DNA from: Bifidobacterium breve
Lineage (GTDB): Bacteria; Myxococcota_A; UBA796; SXON01
DNA: 52,982 bases
NCBI GenBank assembly: GCA_943328795.2
Contig: CALQBK020000011.1
Location: 1-52,982 of the forward strand
Direction of reading: 5' to 3'
Made by a program: the position numbers and the translations under genes. Below, piece after piece: positions 1-9,070 of the stretch; position 1 is the first letter of the stretch, and every line of letters starts with the position of its first letter. Under the pieces are notes generated by a model, which was not told the DNA's origin, did not search any database, and worked only from the letters and a program-made list of their open reading frames with translations.

Positions 1-33
1 CCACCTCGCCGTGCGGGTTCCCAGAATTCGTGC

Positions 34-77
34 ACAAAACGAGCGCGACCCGTTGGGGAGGGCTCCCCAACGGGTCG
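34..77 (-). terminator. Intrinsic terminator of the TPR/beta-barrel operon
   Basis: A perfect inverted repeat has 14-bp arms (46-59 and 64-77) around a 4-base loop. It lies 19 bases beyond the stop codon (96-98) of the last minus-strand gene. Reading on the minus strand, a short T-tract follows (A-run at 36-39 on the plus strand). Position and structure fit a Rho-independent terminator ending the five-gene minus-strand operon. Confidence 0.8.
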
Positions 78-95
78 GCGTGCGCGCCGGGTACG

Positions 96-1562
96 CTACG
101 GCGTAGGCGTAGGCGCGGGCTCGGTCGGCGCCGCCGGGGCAGCGGGCGCCTCGGGGGCCGCTGGCGCGGCACCTGCGGGGCAGGCCGTGGCCTTGCCGGC
201 GTCCAGCTGGGCCCGGGCGTCCACGATGAACGGCTCGACGTCGCCCGCGAGGGTGTAGTCCTTCTCGTCCAAGACCGGCTTGACCTGCTCCAAGGTCATC
301 TGGATGACCTCGACGATCCCCGGGTCGAGCGTGGGGCAATCCTTGAGGTCCTTCTCGATCGCGGCGACCTTCTCGCCCAGCTCCTTCAGCAGCTTGTCGC
401 CGCGCTCCTTGCGCTCACGCTCGGCATCCGCAGCGTCCTTGGCTGCCTTGACGCGCGCGTCCTCGGCCGCCTGCTCCTTCTTGATCGTCGTTTCGAGCTC
501 AAAGATCTCGTCCGTCGGGGACAGTTGGCCCGCCATGGCCTTCTTGAAGTCGTCGACGATCGCCTGCGCCTTCTTGAAGTCCTTCGCGTACTTCATGTTG
601 AAGGTGATCGCGTTTTTCACGACCGTGCGGTTCGTCGGGTTGTTCTTGAGCAGCGACTCGTACGCCTTCTGGGCGCCGTCGTTGTCCTTCATCCCGCGCA
701 AGGCGATGGCGTAGCCGAGCTGGCCATCCATGTTCCCCGGGTACTGCTTGACGACCGATTCGAACGCCGTGAGCGCGAGCTCGAAGTCACCGGAGTCTGC
801 GGCCAGGTAGCCGAGGTTCAAGTTGGCCTCGACGTTCGCCGGGTCGAGCTTGATGGCGGTCTTGAACTGCTCGATCGCCGCCGGGGCGTTCTTCTGGGCG
901 AGGTAGGTCACGCCCATGTTGTTGTAGATGCCCGGGTCGGTGTCCGACAGCGTCTTCGCCTTCTCTGCGCAGAGCAGGCTCATCTGGTAGTTCCCCTGCA
1001 CGTAGTACGCGCGGGAGAGGTTCCGGTAGGCGGACACGTTCTTCGGGTCGTGGCCGAGCACGTCTTGCGCGGTGGCGACGGACTCGTCGTACGCCTTGGC
1101 GCCGATGAGGGCGTCCGCGTAGTTGTTCTTCGCGACCAGGTCTTCGGGGTGCGTATCCACGTAGCCCTTGTAGATGGTGGTCGCCTCGGACGCCTTGTTC
1201 CCGAGGACGAGGACGTTCCCGAGGTTGAACAACGCTTCCGAGTAGTCCGGCTTGAGGTCGAGCGCCTTCTTGTAGTACTGCTCGGCCTTCGCGTAGTCGC
1301 CGGTGCGTTCGGCGGCCCAGCCGGCGTTGAACCAGGCCTTCGTGAAGGTCGCGTCCTGCGTGGTCGCCGCCTCGAACAAGGTCAGCGCGCCGGCGTAGTT
1401 CGCGGCCTTGAGCTGGTCGACGCCCTGGGTGAACGCCTGCTTGGGGTTGACGGTGCTGCCGTCGACGACAGGGTCGACGATCTTGGGTTCGCCGCAGCCC
1501 GTCAACGCGACGGGGCCGAAGGCGGCGAGCAGGATCAGGAGGGAGGGGATGGTGCGATTCAT
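96..1562 (-). CDS. TPR-repeat lipoprotein, GltE-like (AglT-like)
   Basis: 488 residues. The N-terminus is a lipoprotein signal with an LTGC lipobox, the modified cysteine being residue 23. From about residue 40 to 330 there are consecutive tetratricopeptide repeats, recognisable by W-x-x-x-G-x-A, A-x-x-x-Y and K-A-L-x-L-x-P patterns. A charged coiled-coil-like segment (about 355-400) and an Ala/Pro-rich tail follow. TPR lipoproteins are usually scaffolds. In the myxobacterial Glt system, GltE (AglT) is a TPR lipoprotein of similar build that sits beside the larger TPR protein GltD, as this gene does. It is the last gene of the operon, 15 bases after the 1069-residue TPR gene and just before a terminator. 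TPR lipoprotein is certain from sequence; the Glt assignment is inference from architecture and order. Confidence 0.85.
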   Translation of the reverse strand: MNRTIPSLLILLAAFGPVALTGCGEPKIVDPVVDGSTVNPKQAFTQGVDQLKAANYAGALTLFEAATTQDATFTKAWFNAGWAAERTGDYAKAEQYYKKALDLKPDYSEALFNLGNVLVLGNKASEATTIYKGYVDTHPEDLVAKNNYADALIGAKAYDESVATAQDVLGHDPKNVSAYRNLSRAYYVQGNYQMSLLCAEKAKTLSDTDPGIYNNMGVTYLAQKNAPAAIEQFKTAIKLDPANVEANLNLGYLAADSGDFELALTAFESVVKQYPGNMDGQLGYAIALRGMKDNDGAQKAYESLLKNNPTNRTVVKNAITFNMKYAKDFKKAQAIVDDFKKAMAGQLSPTDEIFELETTIKKEQAAEDARVKAAKDAADAERERKERGDKLLKELGEKVAAIEKDLKDCPTLDPGIVEVIQMTLEQVKPVLDEKDYTLAGDVEPFIVDARAQLDAGKATACPAGAAPAAPEAPAAPAAPTEPAPTPTP

Positions 1563-1577
1563 AGTGGTTCCTTTGGC

Positions 1578-4500
1578 CTACGGCTCGGTCTCGAAGGACG
1601 CGGAGGTCACCGCCGGGGCGGTGAAGCGGTTCTGGGGCACGATCTCGTACAGGCCGGGGTACTCGAGCGGACGGAGCACGCCGAGCTGGCGCGTCGCGTA
1701 GGCCGTGTTGTCGTTGTACAAGTTGAGCTCGTAGGCCTTTTTCAGCGCCTCCGAGTAGGACGCGACGGCCTTCTCGATCTGCGGGAAGCCCTTGTCACCG
1801 ATCTGCGCGCTGTAGATCTCGCACTGGTCGGTGGTCAGGTAGCTCGGGCACTTCGAGTTGGTGAACGTGTCGGCCATGTCCTCGTAGACCTGGCCGAGCT
1901 TCACGAGCGACGCCAAGCCCCACTCGCCGGCGCCCGTGTTCAGGACGTCGGTGTAGGTCTTCTCGATCGCGACGAGGGCCTTCGCCTTCCCGATCAGCTG
2001 GTCCTGGTAGGTCTTGTCCTCCACCCTCTGGCTGACCTTGGACGTGGGCCCGTTGATGCGCATCACGGTGAACTTCTTGAACTCGGGCTCAGCCAAGATG
2101 AACTTGATCTGACCGACGTACTCGCGAGACAGCTGCTGGGTCTCCTGGGGCGCGGCGGTCTTGGACTTCTCGTAGAACGCGAGCGTCTCCTGCCAGTGCT
2201 TCGTGACGTTCGCGGACTGGCCGAGCTTGTCCATCAGCAAGCCGTACCGCAGGCGGGCGAACATGAGCTCGTCCAGCGCCGGAGGCGTGGGCGCGACGGC
2301 TCCGGGGGCCAACTTGGGGGCGGTCTTCGGCGGCGTGAAGAAGTTCAGGTAGATCTTCGCGGCTTCCGGGTACTTGCCCTGGTCCTCGTAGGTCTTCGCG
2401 ATGCCGAGCTGCAGCCCGTTCAGCCCGGGCTTGGTCGGGTACGCCAGCATGTAGGCCTGGTAGTCCTTGATGGACGTCTCCCACTGCCCAAGCGCGCCGC
2501 GGAACAGCGCGGCCGAGTAGATCGCGTCAGCGGAGCCTGGGTGCGCCTTGTCCAGCGTGAACAGCTTCTCGTACCAGCTCGCGGCGTCCGCGAAGTCGGC
2601 CTCGGACTCGTAGTCGAACCCGAGCGCAGCCACCTGGTCCTTGTAGTACTTGGACTTGGGGAACTTGTTGATGAGCTCGAGCCGCAGGGGGATGCCCTCG
2701 GTCGCGCGACCGAGGTCGTGCAGGTAGACCGTCGCGTTGTTGAGCGCCAGATCGGCGTTCGAGGACTGCGGGAACTCCTTGTAGAAGGCCTGGTAGTCCG
2801 CCGCGCCCTTGGTCTTGTCGCTGGTCTTCTTGAAGTTGATCTCGATCAGCTTGAGCGACGCGTTCTCGTAGATCCCGTAGACGTCCTTCTTGAACTCGGC
2901 GGACCCGAGCCCGACCTGGTCGTAGTACAGCTTGGCGTTCGACTTCAGGTTGTCCCAGTCCTCGACCAGGTTGAAGTCGTCCAAGATCAAGTTCGCGGCT
3001 TGCTCGGCCTCCTTCGAGGACGGGTCCATCTTGATGACGACGTTGAACCGGTCCGACGCTTCCTTGAAGTGGTTCCTGCCGTTGAGCAGGTAAGCCGACT
3101 TGTAGATGATGTTCCGGACCTTGTCGCTCGTCGGGAACAGCTGGGCGTACTGGTCAAGCGCCTTGAGCGACTTGCCTTCCCACTCGGTGAGGGGCTGCTC
3201 AGCCTTGCTGCCCGGGTCGGGCCCGCCGGCCGAGACGGTCTTCTTCTCCTTCTTGATCATCTCGTCTGCGGCGAAGATCGCGGACGATGCGCAGAACTCG
3301 GAGTGCTGGCCCTTCCCGTCGATCGCGACGACGGCCATGTACTGCTCGTACGCCTCGTCGAACTTCTTGACCTTGTACAAGAGCTCGGCGAACGAGTACC
3401 GCATCTCGTAGGTGTACTGGCCCGTGGGAAACTCTTGCAGGTAGGTGCGGTACGCCTGCTCGGCGAGGCCGTAGACCTTGGTCGCGCCGGCGCCCGTGCC
3501 GATCTTCTTCGCCTCGTTGTGGTAGTTCGTGGCCACCGTCCGGAGGGCCTTCTCGATCATCTCGCCAGCGCCCTTGATGGCGTCCTGGTTGGACGCGTTC
3601 GCGCGTGCCCACGAGGAGGTCTTGCCGTAGGTCGTGCGGAGGCGATCGATCTCTTGGAGGGTCTCCTCCTTCTTGCCCATCTTGGTGTAGGCGGTGATGA
3701 TCTCGTTCTGGAAGTCAGCCGAGACGGGGGCAGTCGGCGCGTCCGTGATGAGCCGGCGGTACATCTCGATCGCCTGCTCGAACTTGCCCTGCTCGACGTA
3801 GGTGCCGGCGAGCTTCTTGAGGAGCTCGGGGATCATCTGCTGCTTGCCGATCTGCTTGAAGTAGGCGATGGCCTCGTCCATGTCGCCGCCGTCGGCGAAG
3901 AAGCGGACGAGGTCCTTTAGGGCCTCCTCTTGCAGCTGGATGTTGCTCTTCCCGCCGGAGCTCGAGTCGGAGTAGCTGACGACCGTCTTCATCGTGCTGA
4001 TGGCGGTGCCGTACTCCTGGAGGTTGTAGTAGCACCACGCGAGCTTGTACATCGCGAACGGGTACTTCTCGTGGGTCTTGTTGCTCGCGGCCTTGCGGTA
4101 GGCGAGCATCGCCTTGTTCGCGTCTTCCTTCTCCTCGAAGTAGTACTCGCCGATCAGCACGTAGGCGTCGGTGATGTACGTGGAGTCAGGGTACTGCTTC
4201 ACGAGGCGCGTGAACTCCTGCGCCGCGAGGTCGAGCTGCTGCGTGTCGTTGTACGCGCTCGCGAGGAAGAACGTCGCTTCGTCGGCACGCGCGAACTGCG
4301 GGTAGTTCGTGAGGATCTGCTGGTAGAGCTTGATCGACCGGTCCTGCCACTGGCGGGAGCCCGTGGTGTACGTCTTGCAATCGACGCTGTCCGGCTGACC
4401 ACCCGCGTTGAAGACCTTGTCGATCTCGGCGTTACACGCCTTCATCTCGTCCAAGTACAGGTCGCGACCTTCGTCGAAGTACAGGTCCGAGAGGCGCAAG

Positions 4501-4787
4501 ATCAGCTCGGCCTTCTGGTCCGGCGGGCCCTGGAACTCCTTCAGGAGCGCCTTCAGCTGCTCGATGGACGCGAGCCGCGCCTCGTGCGCCTTGGCGCGGA
4601 GCTCGGCTGTCTGCTGGTCCTGCACCGAGAGGTCGGTGGCAGACAAGCGGCGGCGCTCGGTGTCCGCGGCGTGCGCGGGGTTGATCGGCGCGATCGCCAT
4701 CACCAACGCGAGCACAAAACCGAGGCGAGAGGCACGGCGGAGGAGGGCTGCCGTCGGGCTAAGGTCAGAAGGTACGGAGATGGGCAT
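1578..4787 (-). CDS. Large secreted TPR protein, GltD-like (AgmU-like)
   Basis: 1069 residues. The N-terminus has a positive region, a hydrophobic stretch (about 24-36) and a likely signal peptidase site after AHA near residue 40, so the protein is probably periplasmic. Most of the remainder is TPR or TPR-like helical repeat, with repeated Y-P-x-S-x-x-x-x-A-x-x-x-x-G and A-x-x-x-Y motifs. No enzymatic domain is visible. Length, export and repeat content resemble GltD/AgmU of Myxococcus xanthus, a large TPR component of the gliding machinery. A GGAA Shine-Dalgarno lies 7 bases before the ATG. It follows the 627-residue TPR gene after a 95-base gap and is closely followed by the TPR lipoprotein. 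TPR identity is certain; the Glt-like role is inferred from the gene set. Confidence 0.85.
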   Translation of the reverse strand: MPISVPSDLSPTAALLRRASRLGFVLALVMAIAPINPAHAADTERRRLSATDLSVQDQQTAELRAKAHEARLASIEQLKALLKEFQGPPDQKAELILRLSDLYFDEGRDLYLDEMKACNAEIDKVFNAGGQPDSVDCKTYTTGSRQWQDRSIKLYQQILTNYPQFARADEATFFLASAYNDTQQLDLAAQEFTRLVKQYPDSTYITDAYVLIGEYYFEEKEDANKAMLAYRKAASNKTHEKYPFAMYKLAWCYYNLQEYGTAISTMKTVVSYSDSSSGGKSNIQLQEEALKDLVRFFADGGDMDEAIAYFKQIGKQQMIPELLKKLAGTYVEQGKFEQAIEMYRRLITDAPTAPVSADFQNEIITAYTKMGKKEETLQEIDRLRTTYGKTSSWARANASNQDAIKGAGEMIEKALRTVATNYHNEAKKIGTGAGATKVYGLAEQAYRTYLQEFPTGQYTYEMRYSFAELLYKVKKFDEAYEQYMAVVAIDGKGQHSEFCASSAIFAADEMIKKEKKTVSAGGPDPGSKAEQPLTEWEGKSLKALDQYAQLFPTSDKVRNIIYKSAYLLNGRNHFKEASDRFNVVIKMDPSSKEAEQAANLILDDFNLVEDWDNLKSNAKLYYDQVGLGSAEFKKDVYGIYENASLKLIEINFKKTSDKTKGAADYQAFYKEFPQSSNADLALNNATVYLHDLGRATEGIPLRLELINKFPKSKYYKDQVAALGFDYESEADFADAASWYEKLFTLDKAHPGSADAIYSAALFRGALGQWETSIKDYQAYMLAYPTKPGLNGLQLGIAKTYEDQGKYPEAAKIYLNFFTPPKTAPKLAPGAVAPTPPALDELMFARLRYGLLMDKLGQSANVTKHWQETLAFYEKSKTAAPQETQQLSREYVGQIKFILAEPEFKKFTVMRINGPTSKVSQRVEDKTYQDQLIGKAKALVAIEKTYTDVLNTGAGEWGLASLVKLGQVYEDMADTFTNSKCPSYLTTDQCEIYSAQIGDKGFPQIEKAVASYSEALKKAYELNLYNDNTAYATRQLGVLRPLEYPGLYEIVPQNRFTAPAVTSASFETEP

Positions 4788-4882
4788 CTTCGTTTCCGGG
4801 GGAATGCGGGGTGCGCTTGGCGCTTGGAACGGGGAGGTCGCCGCAAGCCGGCGATCTCCGCGGGGGACTGGCCGGGGTCGGC

Positions 4883-6766
4883 CTACTTGCAGTTGCCTTG
4901 CTCGGTATACCAGTAGTATCCGAGCTCGTCCTGCCAGAACTCACCGTTGAACGGCCAGAAGATCCGGTCGGGAGACGTCGCGAAGTCGATCTGGAACTCC
5001 TTGGAGGTGTCCTGGACGTCCTGCGCCGTGAGCTTGTACTGGTAGTCGCCGCGGATGGCGTCGGTCTTCTCGAAGTTGATGATCTGGGACTGCCCGAGCA
5101 GGCCGCCGAGCATCGTGGCGAGCCCGCTCATCTCCTTCAGCAGGTAGACGCCGGCGCGACGCTTCAAGCGGTCGCGATCCTCGGCGATGACCTTGTGCAG
5201 GTTCTCCCCGAGGCTGTCCTTCCACTGGCTCTTCTGCTCGTCGATGAGCTTCTCCTCGCTCTCCATCACCTGCAGGTGGCTCACGATGCCCGCGAGGTCC
5301 TGGTTGCGGAGCATCCGCACGAACGCGGACTTCGGGATGAGCGTCTTGTCGGGCTTGGCGCCGAAGTAGCGGTCGTACGCCTGGTCCGAGAGCTTGGAGT
5401 TCTCGCCCGTGTACTGCTTCAGGAAGTCCTTCATCTCCTCTTGCATCGGCTTGTACGTCGAGTCGAAGCTCGCGAGGGTCTTGTCGACCTCCTTGTACTC
5501 GCAGAGGTTGAAGAACGTCAGCGCGCGCAGGATCTGCGCCTCGGGGATGAACTCCTCCTTGTCGAAGAAGGGGCTGTTCACCGTGAGCATCTGCCCAAGC
5601 GTGCGGTTGACGTCCGACGTCACGAAGTCCGCCCAACCGCTCTCGAACTGGGCTTCGGCCCAGTAGCGGCTCTCGCGCGGGACGTTGTCGTACCAGGTGT
5701 TGGCCTCGGGGTACCGCTGGATGCTGTAGTAGATACGCGCGATGTTGAGCAGCGAGAGGTCGCGGAGGCGCTTGTTGGCCTCCTCCTCGACAGGGGTGCT
5801 CGCGTCAGGCGTGGACTTCACGACCTCGGTGAAGCTCTTGACGGCGGACCGCAGCTTCTCCTGCTTGTAGTAGATGACGCCCTCGAAGTACTTCGACTTC
5901 GAGTAGAGGTCGGACTTCTCCGACACCTGCGCGAAGCTCTTGCGCGCGTCGGTCAGCTTGTCCTGCTCGTACAAGCGGAGGCCGGCCAGGTAGTAGTACT
6001 GGTTGCGCGCGGAGGCGGGGAACTCCTCGGCGGGCACCTTCGCCACGATCTTGGCCAGGTCGGAGTCGTCGCCCGTGAACTTGGCGATAGTGACCAGCTT
6101 GGGCAGCGCCTTCGAGAAGTACGGGGTGCTCGGGCCTTTCTTGATGACCTCGGTGAAGTAGTACTGCGCCGAGTGGTACATCTGCAGGTCGTACAAGGAG
6201 CGCGCCAGGTAGTACTGGATCTTCGCTTCCTTGTCCGGGTACTGGTTGTCCTGGAGCATCTGGAAGAACGCGAGGCTCGCGGTCAGCGGCTTCTTGGCGT
6301 CGTACGCCTTGATCGCGCTATCGAGCTTCTCGGGGTCCTTGCCCGTCTCGTCCTCGTCCCCGCCCTTGTCTTCGAGCGTCTTGGCGGTCTGCTTGTCGCC
6401 GACCCCCTCGTCGCTGTCGAAGGAGTCGCCAGCCTTCGGCTTGGTGGTGACGGGGACGTCCGCCGGCTCGTCCTCTTCGGGCGGGGCGGCCATCATCGCC
6501 TTGGCGGCGACGATGACTTCGGCGGGCGCGCCCTTGTCCTGCAGGCACTTCACCTGCAGCGGCGTGAAGGTCTCGCCAGACCCCTGCACCGTCTGGACGA
6601 TGATCTCGGTGGGGACGGAGACGTCCACCATGTTCATCAGCTCGTCGCAGGACAGCGCGAACGCGGGGCGGCTGCCCAGCGCGAGCGTGAGCGACACGGC
6701 CACGGGCAACGCGTGACGAAGGGAAGGAAAGCGAGGTGCGGAGTTCGCGGGGGTGCTGGGTTTCAT
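4883..6766 (-). CDS. Secreted TPR-type protein, GltC/NfsC-like
   Basis: 627 residues. A signal peptide (cleavage probably after AFA near residue 37) is followed by a Cys-containing N-terminal domain and an acidic linker (about 95-150). TPR-like repeats occupy about 150-420: they carry Y-Y-L-A-R-S-L-Y, Y-Y-F-T-E-V and G-V-I-Y-Y-K-Q type helices. A conserved-looking C-terminus ends in a W-P-F-N-G-E-F-W-x-D-E-L-G-Y-Y block. Glt/Nfs operons contain a TPR protein of similar size (GltC/NfsC) next to two outer-membrane barrels, which is the arrangement here. The gene starts 10 bases after the stop of the preceding barrel gene. The family call rests on architecture and context, not on an alignment. 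Confidence 0.8.
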   Translation of the reverse strand: MKPSTPANSAPRFPSLRHALPVAVSLTLALGSRPAFALSCDELMNMVDVSVPTEIIVQTVQGSGETFTPLQVKCLQDKGAPAEVIVAAKAMMAAPPEEDEPADVPVTTKPKAGDSFDSDEGVGDKQTAKTLEDKGGDEDETGKDPEKLDSAIKAYDAKKPLTASLAFFQMLQDNQYPDKEAKIQYYLARSLYDLQMYHSAQYYFTEVIKKGPSTPYFSKALPKLVTIAKFTGDDSDLAKIVAKVPAEEFPASARNQYYYLAGLRLYEQDKLTDARKSFAQVSEKSDLYSKSKYFEGVIYYKQEKLRSAVKSFTEVVKSTPDASTPVEEEANKRLRDLSLLNIARIYYSIQRYPEANTWYDNVPRESRYWAEAQFESGWADFVTSDVNRTLGQMLTVNSPFFDKEEFIPEAQILRALTFFNLCEYKEVDKTLASFDSTYKPMQEEMKDFLKQYTGENSKLSDQAYDRYFGAKPDKTLIPKSAFVRMLRNQDLAGIVSHLQVMESEEKLIDEQKSQWKDSLGENLHKVIAEDRDRLKRRAGVYLLKEMSGLATMLGGLLGQSQIINFEKTDAIRGDYQYKLTAQDVQDTSKEFQIDFATSPDRIFWPFNGEFWQDELGYYWYTEQGNCK

Positions 6767-6776
6767 CGCCGTCAGC

Positions 6777-7676
6777 TCACTTCATGGAGGGGAAGAAGAA
6801 GGTCACGCCGCCCTGGAGGAGGAAGTTGTTCTTCATCTCCAGGGTGGTGCTGTTGATCGTCTCGATGTACGACATGGACTTGCCCTCGATGCGCGCGGCG
6901 ACGCTCTCGCCGAACGCGACGCGGGCCCCACCGGCGATGATCGTGGTGGGGTGCCATTCTTGGTCGCTGCCGACGAACGCGGGATCCCCGGGGTCGACCT
7001 GCAGGGCCTTGGGGTCGTCCGCCGTGTGGACCACGCCGAGGCCGAACGCGCCGTACATGTCGAACGCGATGATCTTGCGGCCGACGGCCGCCTTGCCGTA
7101 GATGGGGGAGAACGCGAGCGCCGCGGAGCCCATGGCGTCCAGCTTGGAGATGTCGGGGGAGACGCTGTTCTCGAGCAGCAGCTGCTTCGACAGCTTCTTC
7201 CAGTCCGGGTCGTTCTCGCCGCCGGAGCCGAGGATAGGCGAGTAAGCGAGCTGGATCTCCGCCGCGAAGATCTCGGTCACGTGGTAGTCGATCGTCGCGC
7301 CGATCACGTAGCGGTTCAAGAACGGGTCGTTCGTGACGAACCCGATCTCGGGGCCGACCTCGTAGCGCCCGATCTTCATGAAGTTCTTCTTCTGAATGAC
7401 CTTGATGATCCGCTTCTTGGCCTTCTTACCGGTGGCCTCCTCCGCCTTCTTGGGGTCGGCAGAGCCCGACTTCACGGCCTCCTTCTCGGACTTGACGGAG
7501 TCCTCGTCCTCCTCCGTGTCGTCGGACGCGGGGTCGTCATCAGCGAGCGCGTCGCTCGCCAGGTAGTGGAGGACGACGGGGGACGAATCGGTCGCCGAGT
7601 CCGCGGGTTCCGGCGACGAGGCCTGGGCGGGCAGCGCAGCGAGGGAGAGTGCGAGCAACATCATGGGGGTGGCCAC
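6777..7676 (-). CDS. Outer-membrane beta-barrel protein, GltA/GltB-like (second copy)
   Basis: 299 residues from the GTG at 7676; ATG codons at 7664 and 7661 are alternative starts. A hydrophobic export signal ends near ALPAQA. An Asp/Glu/Lys-rich, probably disordered segment (about 40-90) precedes a C-terminal barrel domain (about 92-299) with alternating hydrophobic strands and a terminal aromatic strand (FFFPS). The barrel begins with the VIQKKNF...RYEVGPEIG pattern, matched in the upstream gene by VIQNKFF...RFEIAPMIG, so the two are paralogues. This fits the myxobacterial outer-membrane beta-barrel family that includes GltA and GltB. It lies 7 bases after the first barrel gene. Fold assignment is fairly secure; function is inferred. 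Confidence 0.8.
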   Translation of the reverse strand: MATPMMLLALSLAALPAQASSPEPADSATDSSPVVLHYLASDALADDDPASDDTEEDEDSVKSEKEAVKSGSADPKKAEEATGKKAKKRIIKVIQKKNFMKIGRYEVGPEIGFVTNDPFLNRYVIGATIDYHVTEIFAAEIQLAYSPILGSGGENDPDWKKLSKQLLLENSVSPDISKLDAMGSAALAFSPIYGKAAVGRKIIAFDMYGAFGLGVVHTADDPKALQVDPGDPAFVGSDQEWHPTTIIAGGARVAFGESVAARIEGKSMSYIETINSTTLEMKNNFLLQGGVTFFFPSMK

Positions 7677-7683
7677 CGTCTGC

Positions 7684-8556
7684 TTAGAAGTTGGAGAGGC
7701 GCGGCTTCATCTTCGGCACGAAGATCGAAACGCCGGCGGTGGTGATGAACGAGTTGTACAGCCGGCTGTTGAGCTCGACTGCCTGGCCTTGCGCGTCCTT
7801 GTTCCCGTAGTCGGGCTCCTTCGCGACGTAGAGGAGGCTGCGGGCGTCGATCTTCAACGCGATGCCTTGCGTGAGGAAGAAGTCGAAGCCGACGCCGAGG
7901 TTGATTGCAACGTTCGCGGCGGTGGTGGGGTCCACCGCGCTCGTGGCGGGGTGGCTCGGGTCGTTCCCGTTGATGTACTCGGGGTTGACGATCGCGTAGT
8001 CCTTCGTGATCAGCAGCAGGCCGAGGCCCGCGGTGCCGTAGAAGTCGAAGTTCAACACGCCTTCGCCGAGCAGGTTGATCTTGCCGTACACCGGTGCGAG
8101 GCGCGCATCGAACACGGCGCCGAGCTGGATACGGTCGAGCGGCTGCTTGAAGGTGGTTTGGTTGTCACCCTCGTACGCGATGCCGACGAGCGTCTGCGTG
8201 AGGTTCTTGATGCCGGCGTCCCCGGTGTTCGGGCCGTAGAGGATGCTGCCCTCCGCCGCGAAGGTCTCCGAGAAGTGGTAGGCGAGGAACGCCCCGCCGA
8301 CCGGGCTCGACACGAACGAGTTGTTCGGCACGTACCCGATCATCGGCGCGATCTCGAACCGGTTCTGCTTGACGAAGAACTTGTTCTGGATGACCGAGAG
8401 CTGGGCTTTCTTGCCCTGGAGCTCGTCGAGCGCCTGCGTCGCGGGGTGTGCGAAGGCTTTGCCCGGCAGCAGCGCAGCGGCAAGCCCCAGCATCGGAGCC
8501 AAAGAGGTGAGCAGGGTGAGAGGGGAGCGTCGTTTCAGGCGGGCCAGCATGTTCAT
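7684..8556 (-). CDS. Outer-membrane beta-barrel protein, GltA/GltB-like (first copy)
   Basis: 290 residues from the ATG at 8556, chosen because a GGAG Shine-Dalgarno sits 9 bases upstream; the reading frame extends to 8586 without support. A typical signal peptide (Arg/Lys-rich n-region, hydrophobic core, cleavage after AFA) is followed by a short helix and a barrel of about 230 residues. Conserved family features are VIQNKFF, RFEIAPMIGYVPNNSF, the Y-H-F-S-E-T-F-A-A-E strand and a C-terminal strand ending in VSIFVPKMK. It is the first gene of the five-gene envelope operon and a paralogue of its downstream neighbour. Paired barrels next to three TPR proteins is the hallmark arrangement of Glt/Nfs loci. 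Confidence 0.82.
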   Translation of the reverse strand: MNMLARLKRRSPLTLLTSLAPMLGLAAALLPGKAFAHPATQALDELQGKKAQLSVIQNKFFVKQNRFEIAPMIGYVPNNSFVSSPVGGAFLAYHFSETFAAEGSILYGPNTGDAGIKNLTQTLVGIAYEGDNQTTFKQPLDRIQLGAVFDARLAPVYGKINLLGEGVLNFDFYGTAGLGLLLITKDYAIVNPEYINGNDPSHPATSAVDPTTAANVAINLGVGFDFFLTQGIALKIDARSLLYVAKEPDYGNKDAQGQAVELNSRLYNSFITTAGVSIFVPKMKPRLSNF

Positions 8557-8632
8557 CAGGGCTTTCTCCGGGGGCTCCGTCAGCAAGAATCCGCGCGACA
8601 GGACGCGCGGCCCCGCACCATAGCACGGCCGC

Positions 8633-9070
8633 GTGGTTAGTCATGCGTTCGTGACGCTCTCTTTGCCCGCCCTGGTTCTCGTCGGCGCTGCAGCAGCCGC
8701 TGCCCCCGTCGAGGTCGTGGTGCCCAGCGCTCCCCCCACGGAGGGAGAGGCCGTGCCGTTCACCGTCCGCGAGTCCGTCGAGGGCGCTGTGTTCGTCGAC
8801 GGGTGCTCGCCCGTGGAGGTCGAGCAGAAGACCACGGGGAAGTGGCTGCCCACGGCCGTGAAGGTGTGCGATTCGCCGGTGCCGGCGACCCGGGTGGACG
8901 GGGAGCTGGCGTTCTCGGTCCCGAGCCCCTCGGCAGGGTCGGGCACCTACCGGGTGTTGCTCACGTGGGGGACCGACTGCGCCGTTGGGTTCCCGCTGCC
9001 TACGGCGGCCTGCAAGGAGCTCGGGAGCGTGACTTCGGCGCCGTTCGTGGTCGCGCCGAAGTCGAAGTAG
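8633..9070 (+). CDS. Small secreted protein of unknown function
   Basis: 145 residues from the GTG at 8633; a second in-frame GTG at 8651 would give a tidier signal peptide. The N-terminus is a hydrophobic export signal rich in Ala. The mature part looks all-beta, with alternating Val/Thr/Ser and four Cys that could form two disulphides. It resembles an Ig-like or fibronectin-like domain, but I do not recognise the family. The gene is divergent from the barrel operon (76-base gap) and convergent with the downstream lipoprotein; the two stop codons abut (9068-9070 and 9071-9073), leaving no room for a terminator. It could be a periplasmic or surface accessory of either flanking operon. Confidence 0.7.
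   Translation: MVSHAFVTLSLPALVLVGAAAAAAPVEVVVPSAPPTEGEAVPFTVRESVEGAVFVDGCSPVEVEQKTTGKWLPTAVKVCDSPVPATRVDGELAFSVPSPSAGSGTYRVLLTWGTDCAVGFPLPTAACKELGSVTSAPFVVAPKSK

Noticed and set aside
30-3920. 1296-residue open frame on the plus strand opposite the TPR genes
   Set aside because: Arg/Leu/Val/Asp-rich composition without any domain; it is the antisense of two clear TPR genes in very GC-rich DNA.
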